A stretch of DNA of 59,691 nt, taken from positions 1 to 59,691 of IMG/VR virus record IMGVR_UViG_3300037882_001356; one strand, given 5' to 3'. Shown here one piece after another: positions 30,958 through 39,951 of this stretch. The translations under genes and the position numbers were made by a program. The DNA comes from a virus. The notes under the pieces are model-generated. The model was given only the letters and a program-made list of their open reading frames with translations. It was not told the origin of the DNA and ran no database searches. Each line of letters starts with the position of its first letter. Position 1 is the stretch's first letter.

Positions 30958-31539
30958 TTATGGGACGTAAGTAAACGCGGTCGGAGTAATGTAACAACCA
31001 AGTCGCGTAATCGTGCTAATGTTCGTGATCATGATGTAGTACCACGTCGCCCGCGATACGTCCATTTGCAGCTGAACGGGTTGATCGTTTTCCGTGCCGC
31101 CGATGAGGTTGAACAACTGCCCCTGCTGTTGTGCTCCCGTAATCGTCGAGAGGTCGAACAATCGCCACGTTACTGATGCCGTTGCTTCGCCCGTATACGG
31201 GTTAACGTTCGCGACGGTTCCCGCTGTGGTGATGCTCTTGAGCGAATCAGACGCGAACGGCTGAGCCAATGCCCCCGACGCCTGAATCAAGCCAAACTCT
31301 ACCGCCACAGTTACATCTGCCGCCCCGACGCCCGCAAAGTCAATCAGGATGGCGGGGACGCTTGCCCTCGGAGCGTACACCCCGCCGATCGTTGCCCCGG
31401 AACCGTTGAGGATCGGAGCAACCTGGTTACTTCCTGCACTCGGAAGCGTGCAAGTATTCGTGCCGGGAAAGAGCAAGTTCGCCAGCGTTGTACCCGCTGC
31501 GGTTGCGTCGAAAAGCGTGATAGGTGCTTGTCGGAACAT
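30958..31539 (-). CDS. Structural protein, paralog A of a tandem pair, 193 aa
   Basis: It shares its plan with the next upstream gene (31546): MFR, ATAAG, LA..FPG..NTCTLP, VAP-I-NGSGATIGGV near the start and SWYYxxxxxxTxxxLxxYITPTAFT at the end, with a variable middle. Beta-rich and without enzyme motif, it is probably a head decoration or neck protein arisen by tandem duplication. Confidence 0.7.
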   Translation of the reverse strand: MFRQAPITLFDATAAGTTLANLLFPGTNTCTLPSAGSNQVAPILNGSGATIGGVYAPRASVPAILIDFAGVGAADVTVAVEFGLIQASGALAQPFASDSLKSITTAGTVANVNPYTGEATASVTWRLFDLSTITGAQQQGQLFNLIGGTENDQPVQLQMDVSRATWYYIMITNISTITRLGCYITPTAFTYVP

Positions 31540-31545
31540 CGTTTC

Positions 31546-32154
31546 TCACGCTGCTGGAGGTAAGGGGATGAAGGTAAACGCGGTGGGGGTGATGTATACG
31601 GACAATTGGCTTACGGTAAAATCCGCCACGGAAATTGCATAGTACCAGCTAAATTGACTCACGTCTATTTGCGATAAGCATAGAGATTGCACTAACGCGT
31701 CGGAGGTTAGCAAATAAACAGGGTCATAGTTCCCGTATTCGGTAATCAAAGAAGACGCCTCGGAAAAGCACAGATTCCATATCCCGCCGTCATCTGATTC
31801 GCCAGTTACAGGATTTATGTCTTCAAATTGTTGTGCCGTCGCCGTAAACTGGAATTTGACTAGCGGCTGAGACATACCACCAGACGCCAACAATCCGCCA
31901 AATTCTACCGCCCCGACTTGATCGTCACCGCTCACAACACAAATCGCATTGATTACAGCACTTGGGGTATTGTTGCTTGCAGCCCAAACGCCTCCAATCG
32001 TTGCCCCACTACCGTTGACAATCGGAGCGACTCCGCCACTTCCAAACGCTGGCAACGTGCAAGTATTACCGCTTCCGGGGAAGATGGTCTTAGCAAGACT
32101 ACTCCCCGCAGCGGTGGCACGAAACCATTCAGTCGGTTGTGGCGGTCGAAACAT
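31546..32154 (-). CDS. Structural protein, paralog B of a tandem pair, 202 aa
   Basis: It is collinear with the protein at 30958-31539 over its full length (FPGSGNTCTLPAFGSGGVAP, IVNGSGATIGGVWAAS, SWYYAISVADFTVSQLSVYI, TPTAFTF). It has a slightly longer C-terminus (IPLPPAA). The DNA here looks less GC-rich than copy A, suggesting that the two diverged or one was replaced from another phage. Confidence 0.7.
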   Translation of the reverse strand: MFRPPQPTEWFRATAAGSSLAKTIFPGSGNTCTLPAFGSGGVAPIVNGSGATIGGVWAASNNTPSAVINAICVVSGDDQVGAVEFGGLLASGGMSQPLVKFQFTATAQQFEDINPVTGESDDGGIWNLCFSEASSLITEYGNYDPVYLLTSDALVQSLCLSQIDVSQFSWYYAISVADFTVSQLSVYITPTAFTFIPLPPAA

Positions 32155-32162
32155 GTCGTCCC

Positions 32163-32336
32163 CTACGTCGGGTTCACTTCCGGTTCGTACTTCTTCTTCA
32201 ACTCTTGCACGTCATTCAACGCCTGAACCGTAGACTCTTGAGATTTCCTTAACTTGTCCCGCAGCAACTCGTTTTCAATTGCCATACGGCCAATTTTCTC
32301 AAACAATTTCTCCTCTTCAATATTCGACGGTTCCAT
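32163..32336 (-). CDS. Small coiled-coil protein, 57 aa
   Basis: ATG at 32336 follows AGGGTGCAATAC. Nearly the whole chain is a charged helix with heptads (LFEKIGRMAIENELLRDKLR, QALNDVQELKKKYEP). It is the first gene past the terminator behind the capsid genes. Likely an assembly chaperone or scaffold-like helper; not proven. Confidence 0.6.
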   Translation of the reverse strand: MEPSNIEEEKLFEKIGRMAIENELLRDKLRKSQESTVQALNDVQELKKKYEPEVNPT

Positions 32337-32350
32337 GTATTGCACCCTAC

Positions 32351-32398
32351 AAAGAAAAAGCCAGCGACGGACGACGCCGCACGCTGGCTAACGTAATC
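32351..32398 (-). terminator. Internal terminator/attenuator behind the capsid genes
   Basis: Arms GCCAGCG (32360-32366) and CGCTGGC (32392-32398) with a 25-base GC-rich loop that can fold further, followed on the minus strand by TTTTTCTTT. Within the late operon it would lower expression of connector and tail genes relative to capsid genes. Confidence 0.75.
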
Positions 32399-32406
32399 AA
32401 TTTTGC

Positions 32407-32850
32407 TTAGGCTTCGTAGTTGGCGTTGTCGTTGACCCACCCACCGAAATCGGAAGGCAAGTACTTTTGCTGTGCGATAAACCAGCTAACGACGTTGATC
32501 GACGTACCGCTGTTGAGCGTCCCGAACAACCGCACGTATCGCTGTACCACGTTGAACGACAACACTTGGTACGTTTGCACAGCGGTAAATGCCGTGGTTG
32601 CAACCGTGTTTCCCAAATTGTCGGTGAGGTCTGTCCACGTCGTGCCGTCAATCGACTGTTGCACTTTGAACGTGACATTCCCCGCACCCGTAACCGTGGT
32701 ACAGAAGATTGCAACCGAGATTCGATCCGCACCCGCGTCATTGAGGTCAACCGTGGTCAAACCAGCGGTCGAGCTAACGGCGGAACTCCATGTATTGCCG
32801 CTTGTGTTGGCAACCACGAGGTTTTTCACATCTTCGATGATGTTTGGCAT
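32407..32850 (-). CDS. Head decoration-like protein, 147 aa
   Basis: It lies directly behind the major capsid gene and before the attenuator. The chain is a beta sandwich type (LTTVDLNDAGADRISVAIFC, GNVTFKVQQSIDGTTWTDLT, YQVLSFNVVQRYVRLFGTLN). SIDGTTWTDLTDN is common in phage Ig/decoration proteins. Probably decorates the capsid. Confidence 0.68.
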   Translation of the reverse strand: MPNIIEDVKNLVVANTSGNTWSSAVSSTAGLTTVDLNDAGADRISVAIFCTTVTGAGNVTFKVQQSIDGTTWTDLTDNLGNTVATTAFTAVQTYQVLSFNVVQRYVRLFGTLNSGTSINVVSWFIAQQKYLPSDFGGWVNDNANYEA

Positions 32851-32902
32851 GCTATGTACCTACTGGTTAATGACTTACGATAACTCAACGCCGGTTTATT
32901 TC

Positions 32903-34342
32903 TTAGTTGGGCAAAACATCATCGTACCGAACGAATGCACCCGGATAACGGAAGGCCACGTCGCCGTAGGCAATCCCACGAATACCCGTTTGATCCGCGA
33001 AAAACATCTGTTCGCCAACTGCCCGGCTGAACTCAACAGCCCCGAACATCCCGATAAGACATTGGTTCCACATCCCGCCCCAAATCTGGGTCAGGTTGGT
33101 TGCCCCACCCTTCGCAGCGGTGTTCGTGACTTGTGCCGAGCGAACCACGTCCATCCCCGCCCAACGCGAGGCGACAGGATCGCCAAACGCCTTGAGGATT
33201 TCGACATACGTTCCGCTTTGATCCCCAGCGGTCACGGCATCAGCCCGCGTTGCCGCGAGTGAACGCCACCGACCACCACGCATGACCCACTTGAACCCGT
33301 TGTCCACATCGAAGTTTCGATCTTCGAGATAGCCCATCATGATGTCGCCGTCTTGCGGCAATGGCGTATTACCATTGGCCCCAATCCCACCCGGAGCCGG
33401 TGTTTGGGCTTCATATTGCAGCAATTCGTTCGTGCCCGTGTACATGCTCAGACCCTTCGGACGCCCGTTACCGGGACCGTAAAGGGTTGCGTAGTCGAAG
33501 GTCAACGCCAGCGTGAGAGCCATGTCGCCTTGGAACAGAGCATCGGCAGACTCCGACGCGAACCGGAATAGGTCGTTTGGCACAACCATCGCAATGCCGA
33601 GTTTCTTGGCTTCCAACATCACTTGACCCGTTTTGATGGTAGTCAAGTCAATCGTCGTATTTTCAACAATCCAGTGAGCCACGGACGCGGTTTGTTGCGA
33701 AGCAAAGACTGCTTTGCCCTGTGGCGGGAGACTGATGAACTGTGCCCCGGCCCGGTCCATCATCGATTGGTTCCGCATCAATGGGATCAAACCCATATAT
33801 TCGGGTGGTTTGACCAACGCCCCACCGTAGCTATTATCAAGCCACGATTCGGCGGGAGTTAACGCTGCACGGGCAATCTGTTCGCCACGGTTCCATCCCA
33901 TCCGGCGTGCCATCCACTGCATTTCGGCGGGATCGGCATTGCCAGCGGGAGCCATCGCCGCACGAAGCAAGGAACATTCTTGCGTTTCCGTGACCGAGGC
34001 GGGAAGGTCAGCGAAGGAGATTGGCAACGAGCAAAGGTCGCTTTCGCTATCGAGCGAGTAGCGGCTGTTGGTCGTCGCAGAAAGTGTTTTGTTGAACGCC
34101 TTGAGGAGTTCGTATTCGGGTTTGGCGTTTTCTTTGTTGACTCGTCCCACCATCAAGCCCATCATCTTCACGAAGGACAGACGGCGAGATGTGTTGGCGT
34201 TTTCGCCGCGACGTACCGAAGGAACGCCCCGTGTGCCAGACCCGGTCACATCAGCGGGGTTCGCTGCATACACCGGCTTTGCCATTTCGGTGCGTAAAGA
34301 CTTTACTTCATTGAGAAGTTTCGTCACTTCTGATTCTGCCAT
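32903..34342 (-). CDS. HK97-fold major capsid protein, 479 aa
   Basis: ATG at 34342 follows GAGAAAGAT. The N-terminal helix (VTKLLNEVKSLRTEMAKPV) is a probable delta-domain remnant, removed in maturation by the protease encoded next door. The core shows HK97 features: RMGWNRGEQIARAALTPAES, QFISLPPQGKAVFASQQTAS, AKKLGIAMVVPNDLFRFASE, DMALTLALTFDYATLYGPGN with GRPKGL, and a final GMFGAVEFSRAVGEQMFFAD. Gene order portal, protease, capsid supports it. Confidence 0.88.
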   Translation of the reverse strand: MAESEVTKLLNEVKSLRTEMAKPVYAANPADVTGSGTRGVPSVRRGENANTSRRLSFVKMMGLMVGRVNKENAKPEYELLKAFNKTLSATTNSRYSLDSESDLCSLPISFADLPASVTETQECSLLRAAMAPAGNADPAEMQWMARRMGWNRGEQIARAALTPAESWLDNSYGGALVKPPEYMGLIPLMRNQSMMDRAGAQFISLPPQGKAVFASQQTASVAHWIVENTTIDLTTIKTGQVMLEAKKLGIAMVVPNDLFRFASESADALFQGDMALTLALTFDYATLYGPGNGRPKGLSMYTGTNELLQYEAQTPAPGGIGANGNTPLPQDGDIMMGYLEDRNFDVDNGFKWVMRGGRWRSLAATRADAVTAGDQSGTYVEILKAFGDPVASRWAGMDVVRSAQVTNTAAKGGATNLTQIWGGMWNQCLIGMFGAVEFSRAVGEQMFFADQTGIRGIAYGDVAFRYPGAFVRYDDVLPN

Positions 34343-34377
34343 ATCTTTCTCACCGTAAATGGTTATCAATCAACACG

Positions 34378-35769
34378 TTATGAACGGTTTGCATTAGCCA
34401 ATTGTCGCCGACGAATCGCTTGCATGTTTCGCAACTCAAGCCGCAAGGCTGCAAGGTCTTCGGGGCTAAGTTTGTCTTCTGGTTTGGCGGTCGGAACAAC
34501 TGCCGCCTTAATCACGCCGAAGCGTGCCGGACGATAATTGAACGCCGTTTTTGTCGCCTTCATGATGTCCGCCACTGCTTCCATCTTTTCGGGATTGCTA
34601 GCGGGTTTGGCTTTCTTGCACATGGCCCGCAGTTCTTCCGTCGCCATCGCTGCGGGTCCGCCCTTAACACCTTTGGCTAACAACACATCCGTAAAAATCT
34701 GTTCGATTTGGTGCAAGTGGTCTTGGATATCAGCGAAGGCGGCTAGACCTTGCTCGTCTTCAATGCCCGCTTCGGTCTGGAGTAAGTTGGTGCGAAGGTC
34801 GCGGATCATTTGGTGTCCGTCCATCGCCGCTCGTGGGGTAGGCTTGAGGTCTTCAGGGTCGGCGGATTCGGCTTTCTCAACTTCGCCTTCGTTTTCGTCA
34901 CCGTTGCCTTCTACGTCCGTCTCTGATTCAGCCTCGTCGGGAGTCTCGTCGCCAGACGGGTTCGGTTTTTCCATCTCGTCGTCAACTTCTTCGTTGATCG
35001 ACTCATCTTCGCGGTCTTTGTCTTCTTCGTAATCCATGCTCTCGCCCCGCTTGATGGTAACACCGTTTGACTGAACCTTAGGTGTTAGCATAAACGGGCT
35101 TAGGTCACGTTGCAAGACTTTGTGAAATTTTTCACTAATTATCTTGCCACTCTGTAACGCGACTGTTAGGCGGTCGCGATCAACGAACGATGCTCGTTGA
35201 ACTGATGTCGCAAGTGCTTCGGGGTTAACAGGCAACGCCGTCGCCGAATATTCTTTCAGGAACCATTGCCCGTATTCAAAGCAAGGCTTGCGTTGTCCAC
35301 CAGGAAGAATCTTGTCTTCGATCCGTTTCCATGTTCCGGGAATTGGTAGGGCATTGACGGAAAAGCCGCGAAGGATTTTCTCCGCGTAAAGTGCGAATAC
35401 TTGCTGTGCAAATTGCGACGACTGAGAAAACTTGGTAGCAGCGGTGACGAGCAACGGAGTAACGTTCACCCCGTATTGGCCTTGCTCGTCTTCCGCTTTC
35501 CCAACAGGAAGAATGTAACCGGGTGAATCAGGACCGCCCACTCCGATACCATGGTGATACATCACGACGGGGTTGATGCGGTGATAATCGGTGAGGCATC
35601 CACCCGGTACAACGATATCGCCCGCGTTGTCAACGATGTCCGTGCAGATGTCCGCGACAACGATGCACTTGGACTCGTCGATGTTCCGAACGATGGCGGG
35701 AGAATCACCCAGCGGATTGCTAGGGGAAGCGTAAGAGGATAGTTCGTCACTGGTTAGGAGTTGGTCCAT
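34378..35769 (-). CDS. HK97-type prohead protease fused to acidic scaffold domain, 463 aa
   Basis: Residues 1-215 are a U35-type prohead protease: candidate active His in VVMYHHGIG (72-73) and Ser137 in LRGFSVNALP. Residues about 240-310 are strongly acidic and low complexity (EEDKDREDESINEEVDDEME), followed by a helical C-terminal domain (about 315-463). Fusion of protease and scaffold in one chain occurs in other phages; the protease would cleave off the scaffold during head maturation. ATG at 35769. Confidence 0.85.
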   Translation of the reverse strand: MDQLLTSDELSSYASPSNPLGDSPAIVRNIDESKCIVVADICTDIVDNAGDIVVPGGCLTDYHRINPVVMYHHGIGVGGPDSPGYILPVGKAEDEQGQYGVNVTPLLVTAATKFSQSSQFAQQVFALYAEKILRGFSVNALPIPGTWKRIEDKILPGGQRKPCFEYGQWFLKEYSATALPVNPEALATSVQRASFVDRDRLTVALQSGKIISEKFHKVLQRDLSPFMLTPKVQSNGVTIKRGESMDYEEDKDREDESINEEVDDEMEKPNPSGDETPDEAESETDVEGNGDENEGEVEKAESADPEDLKPTPRAAMDGHQMIRDLRTNLLQTEAGIEDEQGLAAFADIQDHLHQIEQIFTDVLLAKGVKGGPAAMATEELRAMCKKAKPASNPEKMEAVADIMKATKTAFNYRPARFGVIKAAVVPTAKPEDKLSPEDLAALRLELRNMQAIRRRQLANANRS

Positions 35770-35798
35770 TTCTACCAGTGTACACAAAATGAAGGCGA

Positions 35799-35820
35799 CT
35801 TTGTGAAAAAAATCACAAAG
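35799..35820. promoter_or_regulatory. CTTTGTGA-N6-TCACAAAG palindrome (CRP/FNR-like)
   Basis: Perfect 8-bp arms around AAAAAA lie between the portal stop and the protease start. The core TGTGA-N6-TCACA equals the consensus of CRP/FNR-family sites. A second perfect site is at 53697-53716. Confidence 0.6.
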
Positions 35821-38724
35821 TTATTTTGTGGCGGGTTCGGGGTAGTATTTTTCAAAGGATTTGTCTTCGAGGAAGATGTTGTAATACATGCCGGTGAGGT
35901 CGTCGTATTTCTCTTTAATCTTCTCATCCAAGCTGCTTAAAACTTCTTCTCGATCACCCCGCAAATCGTAGAGTCGGTCGTTCGCTCTCTCGGCTTTTCT
36001 TTCTTCGGCACGAGCCATCTTTTCAACTTGGGAATTTCTCTCTTCAGTCAATCGCTCAAATTGACTTTCTACCTTGTCTTTTGTTGCTTCCCATTCCTTT
36101 TGAGCCGCTTGATATTCGAGCCATTCGGGGGTTGGGGTATCTTCCAACTCGTCGAAGTCGGCATCTTCGGGAATGCCAAAATCGTAGGTGTTTGGCTCTT
36201 CGGGAATATGGTTCGCAAAAAATTCTTCTTCGTTTAACTCCGGGATTTTTTCGCTGGCCCACTCTTCAAAATCAAACGAACTAGGATCGTCTGTAAGCAA
36301 ATCCTTTTGTATGGTGGCGATTTGTTCGTCTATTTTTGCGACCTTCTCAGATGCCCGATCAATCGTGGTCGCAATTGATTTCAACCCCGCATCTGCTTTT
36401 CGATTCGCTTTGTCCACGGCCTTATCCGCACCATACTTGCGTAGCGTATCGGCGTATTGCTTCACATCTGCGACGAGTGCTTGGGGAATCTTTTCTTTCA
36501 ACTCAGACAAGGTTTCTGTAGTCACTGTTTCGTACTGTCCTAAATCCGTTTCTAACAACGACAACGCATCGTCTAGACTTTCATTGCTAACGCCATCCGT
36601 TAAAAAATCGTCATCTACCGGGTCAAGTTTGTCCGGCGATTCAGTGTATTCTTTCTTGCTTGCTTGTTCTTGTTGTGTGCCAAGTTCTTTTTCTAGTTTC
36701 GCCCGCTGTTCGGGATCGGTCACGCGGGAAAGCAATTCCTCAGCCTTGTCAGGGTCATTTTTCGCCGCGTCCATTTCATCCTTTGACACGAACCGCCCAT
36801 GATCGTCGCGGGGATGATCGGATTCGCTGAACGCCTTGAGAACTCCATTTGTGTAACCGTTCGCGTGGCTGTTTTTACCCACGACTATCGCCTTTTTCAC
36901 TTTGCCTTCGGACGGCATGTGTTGCTTAATCAACGCCACGATTTCATCCGTACTCATCTTTCTCTTCGTGCCGTCTTCAAACTCTACCTCAGAGTAGGTT
37001 TTGCCAGTCTTGAGGTCAAATTGCGGCTTGCCTCGTTTCATGCCAATATCTGACAACGCACCATTCACTTGGTCTACGGACCATTTCTTGGAATTTTTGG
37101 GCAAGAATACTTTGATTTGTTTCTTACCCCCTTCTTTCTTCTCGCCACTTGATCCACCGCCTCCCGTCTCAGAAAACTGACCTTCATCGTCACGCTTAAT
37201 CTTCGACTCATCGAACGCCCGCAACACGCTTTCTCGCCCGTTGAGTTGATGGGACCGCATCGCCCCACCTAACGCACCTTTGCCCGCTGTGTTGACGGGT
37301 GGCGTGCCTGCCCCGTCGTCACCTTCGGATGGCATACCATTCTTGGCCTGAACACGTTCCGCTTGCATCTGGTTCTTCTGTGCGGAAATGGTCAATTCCT
37401 TTTCCTTCATCTCGCGTTCTGCCGCCGAGGGATCGCCCGCAATCTCGTCGTCGCGTTCGTCGCCAAACAACGGCAAACCGAGCAGGGAGTTGAGTTTCCC
37501 CTTCGTGATGCTCTTGGCTTTGATGGCGATGTCCAAGCGTGCCCGTTGTTCTTCTTTGTCGTCAATCGCCGGCGGGTCGATCTGGACGCGGTAATCCGGC
37601 CCCCAGAACGGCAGGATCAATTCCCGCGTCCAGAATTGGCCACGCTTGCGACATTCAGGTAATAGGGTGTTCGTATAAAACTGTTTCAACGCTGCGAAGT
37701 ACGTCGCGTAGGTAGTGGCCGATACAAGGCCAACAATCTCTTTCGGGATGTTCATCACCGAACAGAGGAACGTAACGAGTTGTTCCCATACTTCCACGCC
37801 TCCGAGGTCGTTGAGCGTTCGTGACCACGGACTGAACTTCGCCCCGCCCATCAGGACGGGAATTTTACCGCTGTTCTTCGCCCCAGCGTAGACTTGCTCA
37901 ATCTTCAATTGCAATTGCTTCACGGCATCGGCGTTAGTTCCAACGGGTGTCTCGATGAACCCGGTCGGATTGACCCCCTGATTCGACGAGGCGAGTCGTG
38001 CGATGTCGATTTGGGCAAGGATGTCACGCTGTACCGAAGTCGCTTGGAGCGTCGAGTATCCGTCCCACTGTGCCCACGGATGCGGGTTGCGGTTCACCAT
38101 CACCTGTTCGGCGGGGAGAACGGTTCCGGTTGCCTGTGACGTGACTGGCGACGACGTAAACTGACCGTACAACGCCGGTTGCGTGACTCGCCACGCCCCA
38201 TGCGGATAGTACTGCGAGATCGGGAACGGTTGCGTGAGGCACGTTGGGACCACGTATAATTCGCACGGTTCGCCGTAGCCGTTCGGTACTTTCCATGTGT
38301 AATCGGAACCTGTCAGCAAGAATTGCATGCAAGATTCGTGCAACACGTCCCCGATGGATTGACGGGGATTCGGTCGCTCGAAAATCTTGCATTGATGGTA
38401 AATGTCATCGTTCTCGTCGACGGGTTCCCATTTGTCGTCAGTTTCCTGACCGCCCGCTTGCGTCATGGCCTTTTTGATCGACGTAGTAGCCTTTGCTTGG
38501 GTGCGTTTCCGCTTCATGATCGTCACGTTGGACGACGACATGGCCCGGCACAGGCTGTTAACGATGGGGTAGAGGACGCCGTAGTAGGCTTGCGATTCAG
38601 CCCAGTGGTTGGTGATCCAATTGGAGGGCGGAATCTGCTTGATGGTTTCCAAGTAGCGTTCCCGTTGTTGACGGTCGCTATCGGAGCCTGATGAGGACGC
38701 GAGGAAATCGAGTTCGGTATCCAT
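35821..38724 (-). CDS. HK97-type portal protein with long C-terminal extension, 967 aa
   Basis: Residues 1-440 are the portal: PSNWITNHWAESQAYYGVLY, PNPRQSIGDVLHESCMQFLL, GEPCELYVVPTCLTQPFP, NPHPWAQWDGYSTLQATSVQ and MNIPKEIVGLVSATTYATYF. About 520 further residues follow, with two repeats of the form RDDxGxFS (KRDDEGQFSE, PRDDHGRFVS), a basic segment and long coiled coils. Normal HK97-type portals have 400-550 residues, so the extension is an unusual fusion, perhaps a scaffold-like or ejected domain. Confidence 0.85.
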   Translation of the reverse strand: MDTELDFLASSSGSDSDRQQRERYLETIKQIPPSNWITNHWAESQAYYGVLYPIVNSLCRAMSSSNVTIMKRKRTQAKATTSIKKAMTQAGGQETDDKWEPVDENDDIYHQCKIFERPNPRQSIGDVLHESCMQFLLTGSDYTWKVPNGYGEPCELYVVPTCLTQPFPISQYYPHGAWRVTQPALYGQFTSSPVTSQATGTVLPAEQVMVNRNPHPWAQWDGYSTLQATSVQRDILAQIDIARLASSNQGVNPTGFIETPVGTNADAVKQLQLKIEQVYAGAKNSGKIPVLMGGAKFSPWSRTLNDLGGVEVWEQLVTFLCSVMNIPKEIVGLVSATTYATYFAALKQFYTNTLLPECRKRGQFWTRELILPFWGPDYRVQIDPPAIDDKEEQRARLDIAIKAKSITKGKLNSLLGLPLFGDERDDEIAGDPSAAEREMKEKELTISAQKNQMQAERVQAKNGMPSEGDDGAGTPPVNTAGKGALGGAMRSHQLNGRESVLRAFDESKIKRDDEGQFSETGGGGSSGEKKEGGKKQIKVFLPKNSKKWSVDQVNGALSDIGMKRGKPQFDLKTGKTYSEVEFEDGTKRKMSTDEIVALIKQHMPSEGKVKKAIVVGKNSHANGYTNGVLKAFSESDHPRDDHGRFVSKDEMDAAKNDPDKAEELLSRVTDPEQRAKLEKELGTQQEQASKKEYTESPDKLDPVDDDFLTDGVSNESLDDALSLLETDLGQYETVTTETLSELKEKIPQALVADVKQYADTLRKYGADKAVDKANRKADAGLKSIATTIDRASEKVAKIDEQIATIQKDLLTDDPSSFDFEEWASEKIPELNEEEFFANHIPEEPNTYDFGIPEDADFDELEDTPTPEWLEYQAAQKEWEATKDKVESQFERLTEERNSQVEKMARAEERKAERANDRLYDLRGDREEVLSSLDEKIKEKYDDLTGMYYNIFLEDKSFEKYYPEPATK

Positions 38725-38761
38725 GCGTTAAGTTTATCAGCGTAACGGTTTGCGTGCTATA

Positions 38762-39151
38762 TTATTTGCTCTCCAACGCAAGTTCTACCTCCTTCAGAAG
38801 ATCGAGCCGCATCATAATTCTTTCTTCATCATCAAACCAACCGAGGAAATGATGGATGCCCGCGTCCGGTCCCGTACCGAGCAACTCCCCCGCCTTCATA
38901 CACACATCGTAGAACGCATCCGTCACTTTCCCCACCGTGTCAAGTCCTTCACCCTTCCACGTCGCGTAGCCAATCGCACAACCCGCTTCGCACTTGCTGG
39001 GCAGGTTAAGCAACGCTGGAAACGGTATCACCGTCGCCCCCTGAATCAAGGCTTCGTCGTCGTCCAGCAAGCCTTGCCGCAACGCCTCTAACGCCTTCTT
39101 GCTCAGTACGGGTGCAAAACCCTCACGCCAACAGGTTCTCCATGATTCCAT
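38762..39151 (-). CDS. Hypothetical protein, 129 aa, between portal and terminase
   Basis: The chain has MESWRTCWREGFAPVLSKKA, LEALRQGLLDDDEALIQGAT, CEAGCAIGYATWKGEGLDTV and HHFLGWFDDEERIMMRLDLL. It is compact and helical with two Cys. Its neighbours are a split TIGR02996-type gene and the portal, so it could be accessory. No family assigned. Confidence 0.65.
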   Translation of the reverse strand: MESWRTCWREGFAPVLSKKALEALRQGLLDDDEALIQGATVIPFPALLNLPSKCEAGCAIGYATWKGEGLDTVGKVTDAFYDVCMKAGELLGTGPDAGIHHFLGWFDDEERIMMRLDLLKEVELALESK

Positions 39152-39152
39152 C

Positions 39153-39662
39153 TCATTCTCCCTTGTTAAGTGTGCCTTGTTTGGCCATGCGGATCAGAGT
39201 TGACGAGAGATTTTCGTAGGCGTCTTGTTTGGACACCGAGCAGCGGAACCCATTAACCCAAACGCCAGTCAAAGATTCGTAGACATCTCGCGGTACGTTG
39301 TAAGATTCCTGTTGCAATCCTTGTGATCTGAAGTTCCACCCGAATTCATTTAAGGGACTAACAGCGATTGGTGACTTCCCCACAATCCGCACCTCCTCAA
39401 TCGGGAAGTTCTGCACCAGATTCGACCCAAACTTCCGCCACACGGCAAACGACGTGTGTATAGCGGAAACGAACCCCCGCGACACACAGATGTAAATTCT
39501 GTCTAAATCTGCAATGGAAGTCGGCCCAGTGCCATCACGATAAAAAATATGTGCTGAATACCCGATTACTTCGCGAAGTTCATCGTAACAAATTCCCGTT
39601 GTCGAATGGTTCATCCCATTTGCAACGTCAACACATGCCAACGAGCGAATCCTCTTTCTCAA
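39153..39662 (-). CDS. C-terminal half of a split TIGR02996-type gene, 169 aa
   Basis: The frame opens with TTG at 39662, overlapping the stop of the gene at 39659 (TTGA), with AAGGA nine bases upstream. ISRGFVSAI-type and FGSNLVQNFPIEEVRIVGKS segments match the second part of TIGR02996-type proteins, as in 7872-8507. The two frames together would make one usual-length protein of about 230 residues, so the gene was probably split by a frameshift and may still be translated by coupling. Confidence 0.6.
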   Translation of the reverse strand: MRKRIRSLACVDVANGMNHSTTGICYDELREVIGYSAHIFYRDGTGPTSIADLDRIYICVSRGFVSAIHTSFAVWRKFGSNLVQNFPIEEVRIVGKSPIAVSPLNEFGWNFRSQGLQQESYNVPRDVYESLTGVWVNGFRCSVSKQDAYENLSSTLIRMAKQGTLNKGE

Positions 39663-39856
39663 GACATCCGTTCCTTGTCGTTTCTTTTTCGTTCTTCCAG
39701 CTCAATCCCCAACCGAATCAACTCTGCCCGTGCGTCGTTTTCCTCTGTACCCCGTTCTTCCAGCCAATCCGCGTAGATCAACCGTGGGGCATCGTCTGCC
39801 GGGTTCGCAATGATGGCTTGCACGAAGGCGTGGCGGTCGCTGGTCAACGTTACCAT
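39659..39856 (-). CDS. TIGR02996-type domain protein, N-terminal half, 65 aa
   Basis: SDRHAFVQAIIANPADDAPR followed by LIYADWLEERGTEENDARAE is the complete family domain. The frame then stops early, in a charged helix (RLGIELEERKRNDKERM). AAGGAGAGCAA precedes the ATG and a consensus promoter lies 36 bases upstream. See the following frame at 39153 for the missing half. Confidence 0.75.
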   Translation of the reverse strand: MVTLTSDRHAFVQAIIANPADDAPRLIYADWLEERGTEENDARAELIRLGIELEERKRNDKERMS

Positions 39857-39891
39857 TTGCTCTCCTTGTCTCTCCTTGTCTTACAACATTG

Positions 39892-39919
39892 TTTGTAGCA
39901 CATCCGTTCGCACTGTCAA
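39892..39919 (-). promoter_or_regulatory. Leftward promoter (divergent pair, 39.9 kb)
   Basis: On the minus strand TTGACA (39919-39914) and TACAAA (39897-39892) are 16 bp apart. It drives the split TIGR02996-type gene and perhaps the portal region. Confidence 0.75.
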
Positions 39920-39951
39920 CGTACGTTCTGAAAGATTCTCGGAAATTCTAC

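Noticed and set aside
34378-35769. TGTGAAATTTTTCACT inside the protease gene as a third regulator site
   Set aside because: It is imperfect and within coding sequence, so chance is likely; mentioned only as a weak match.
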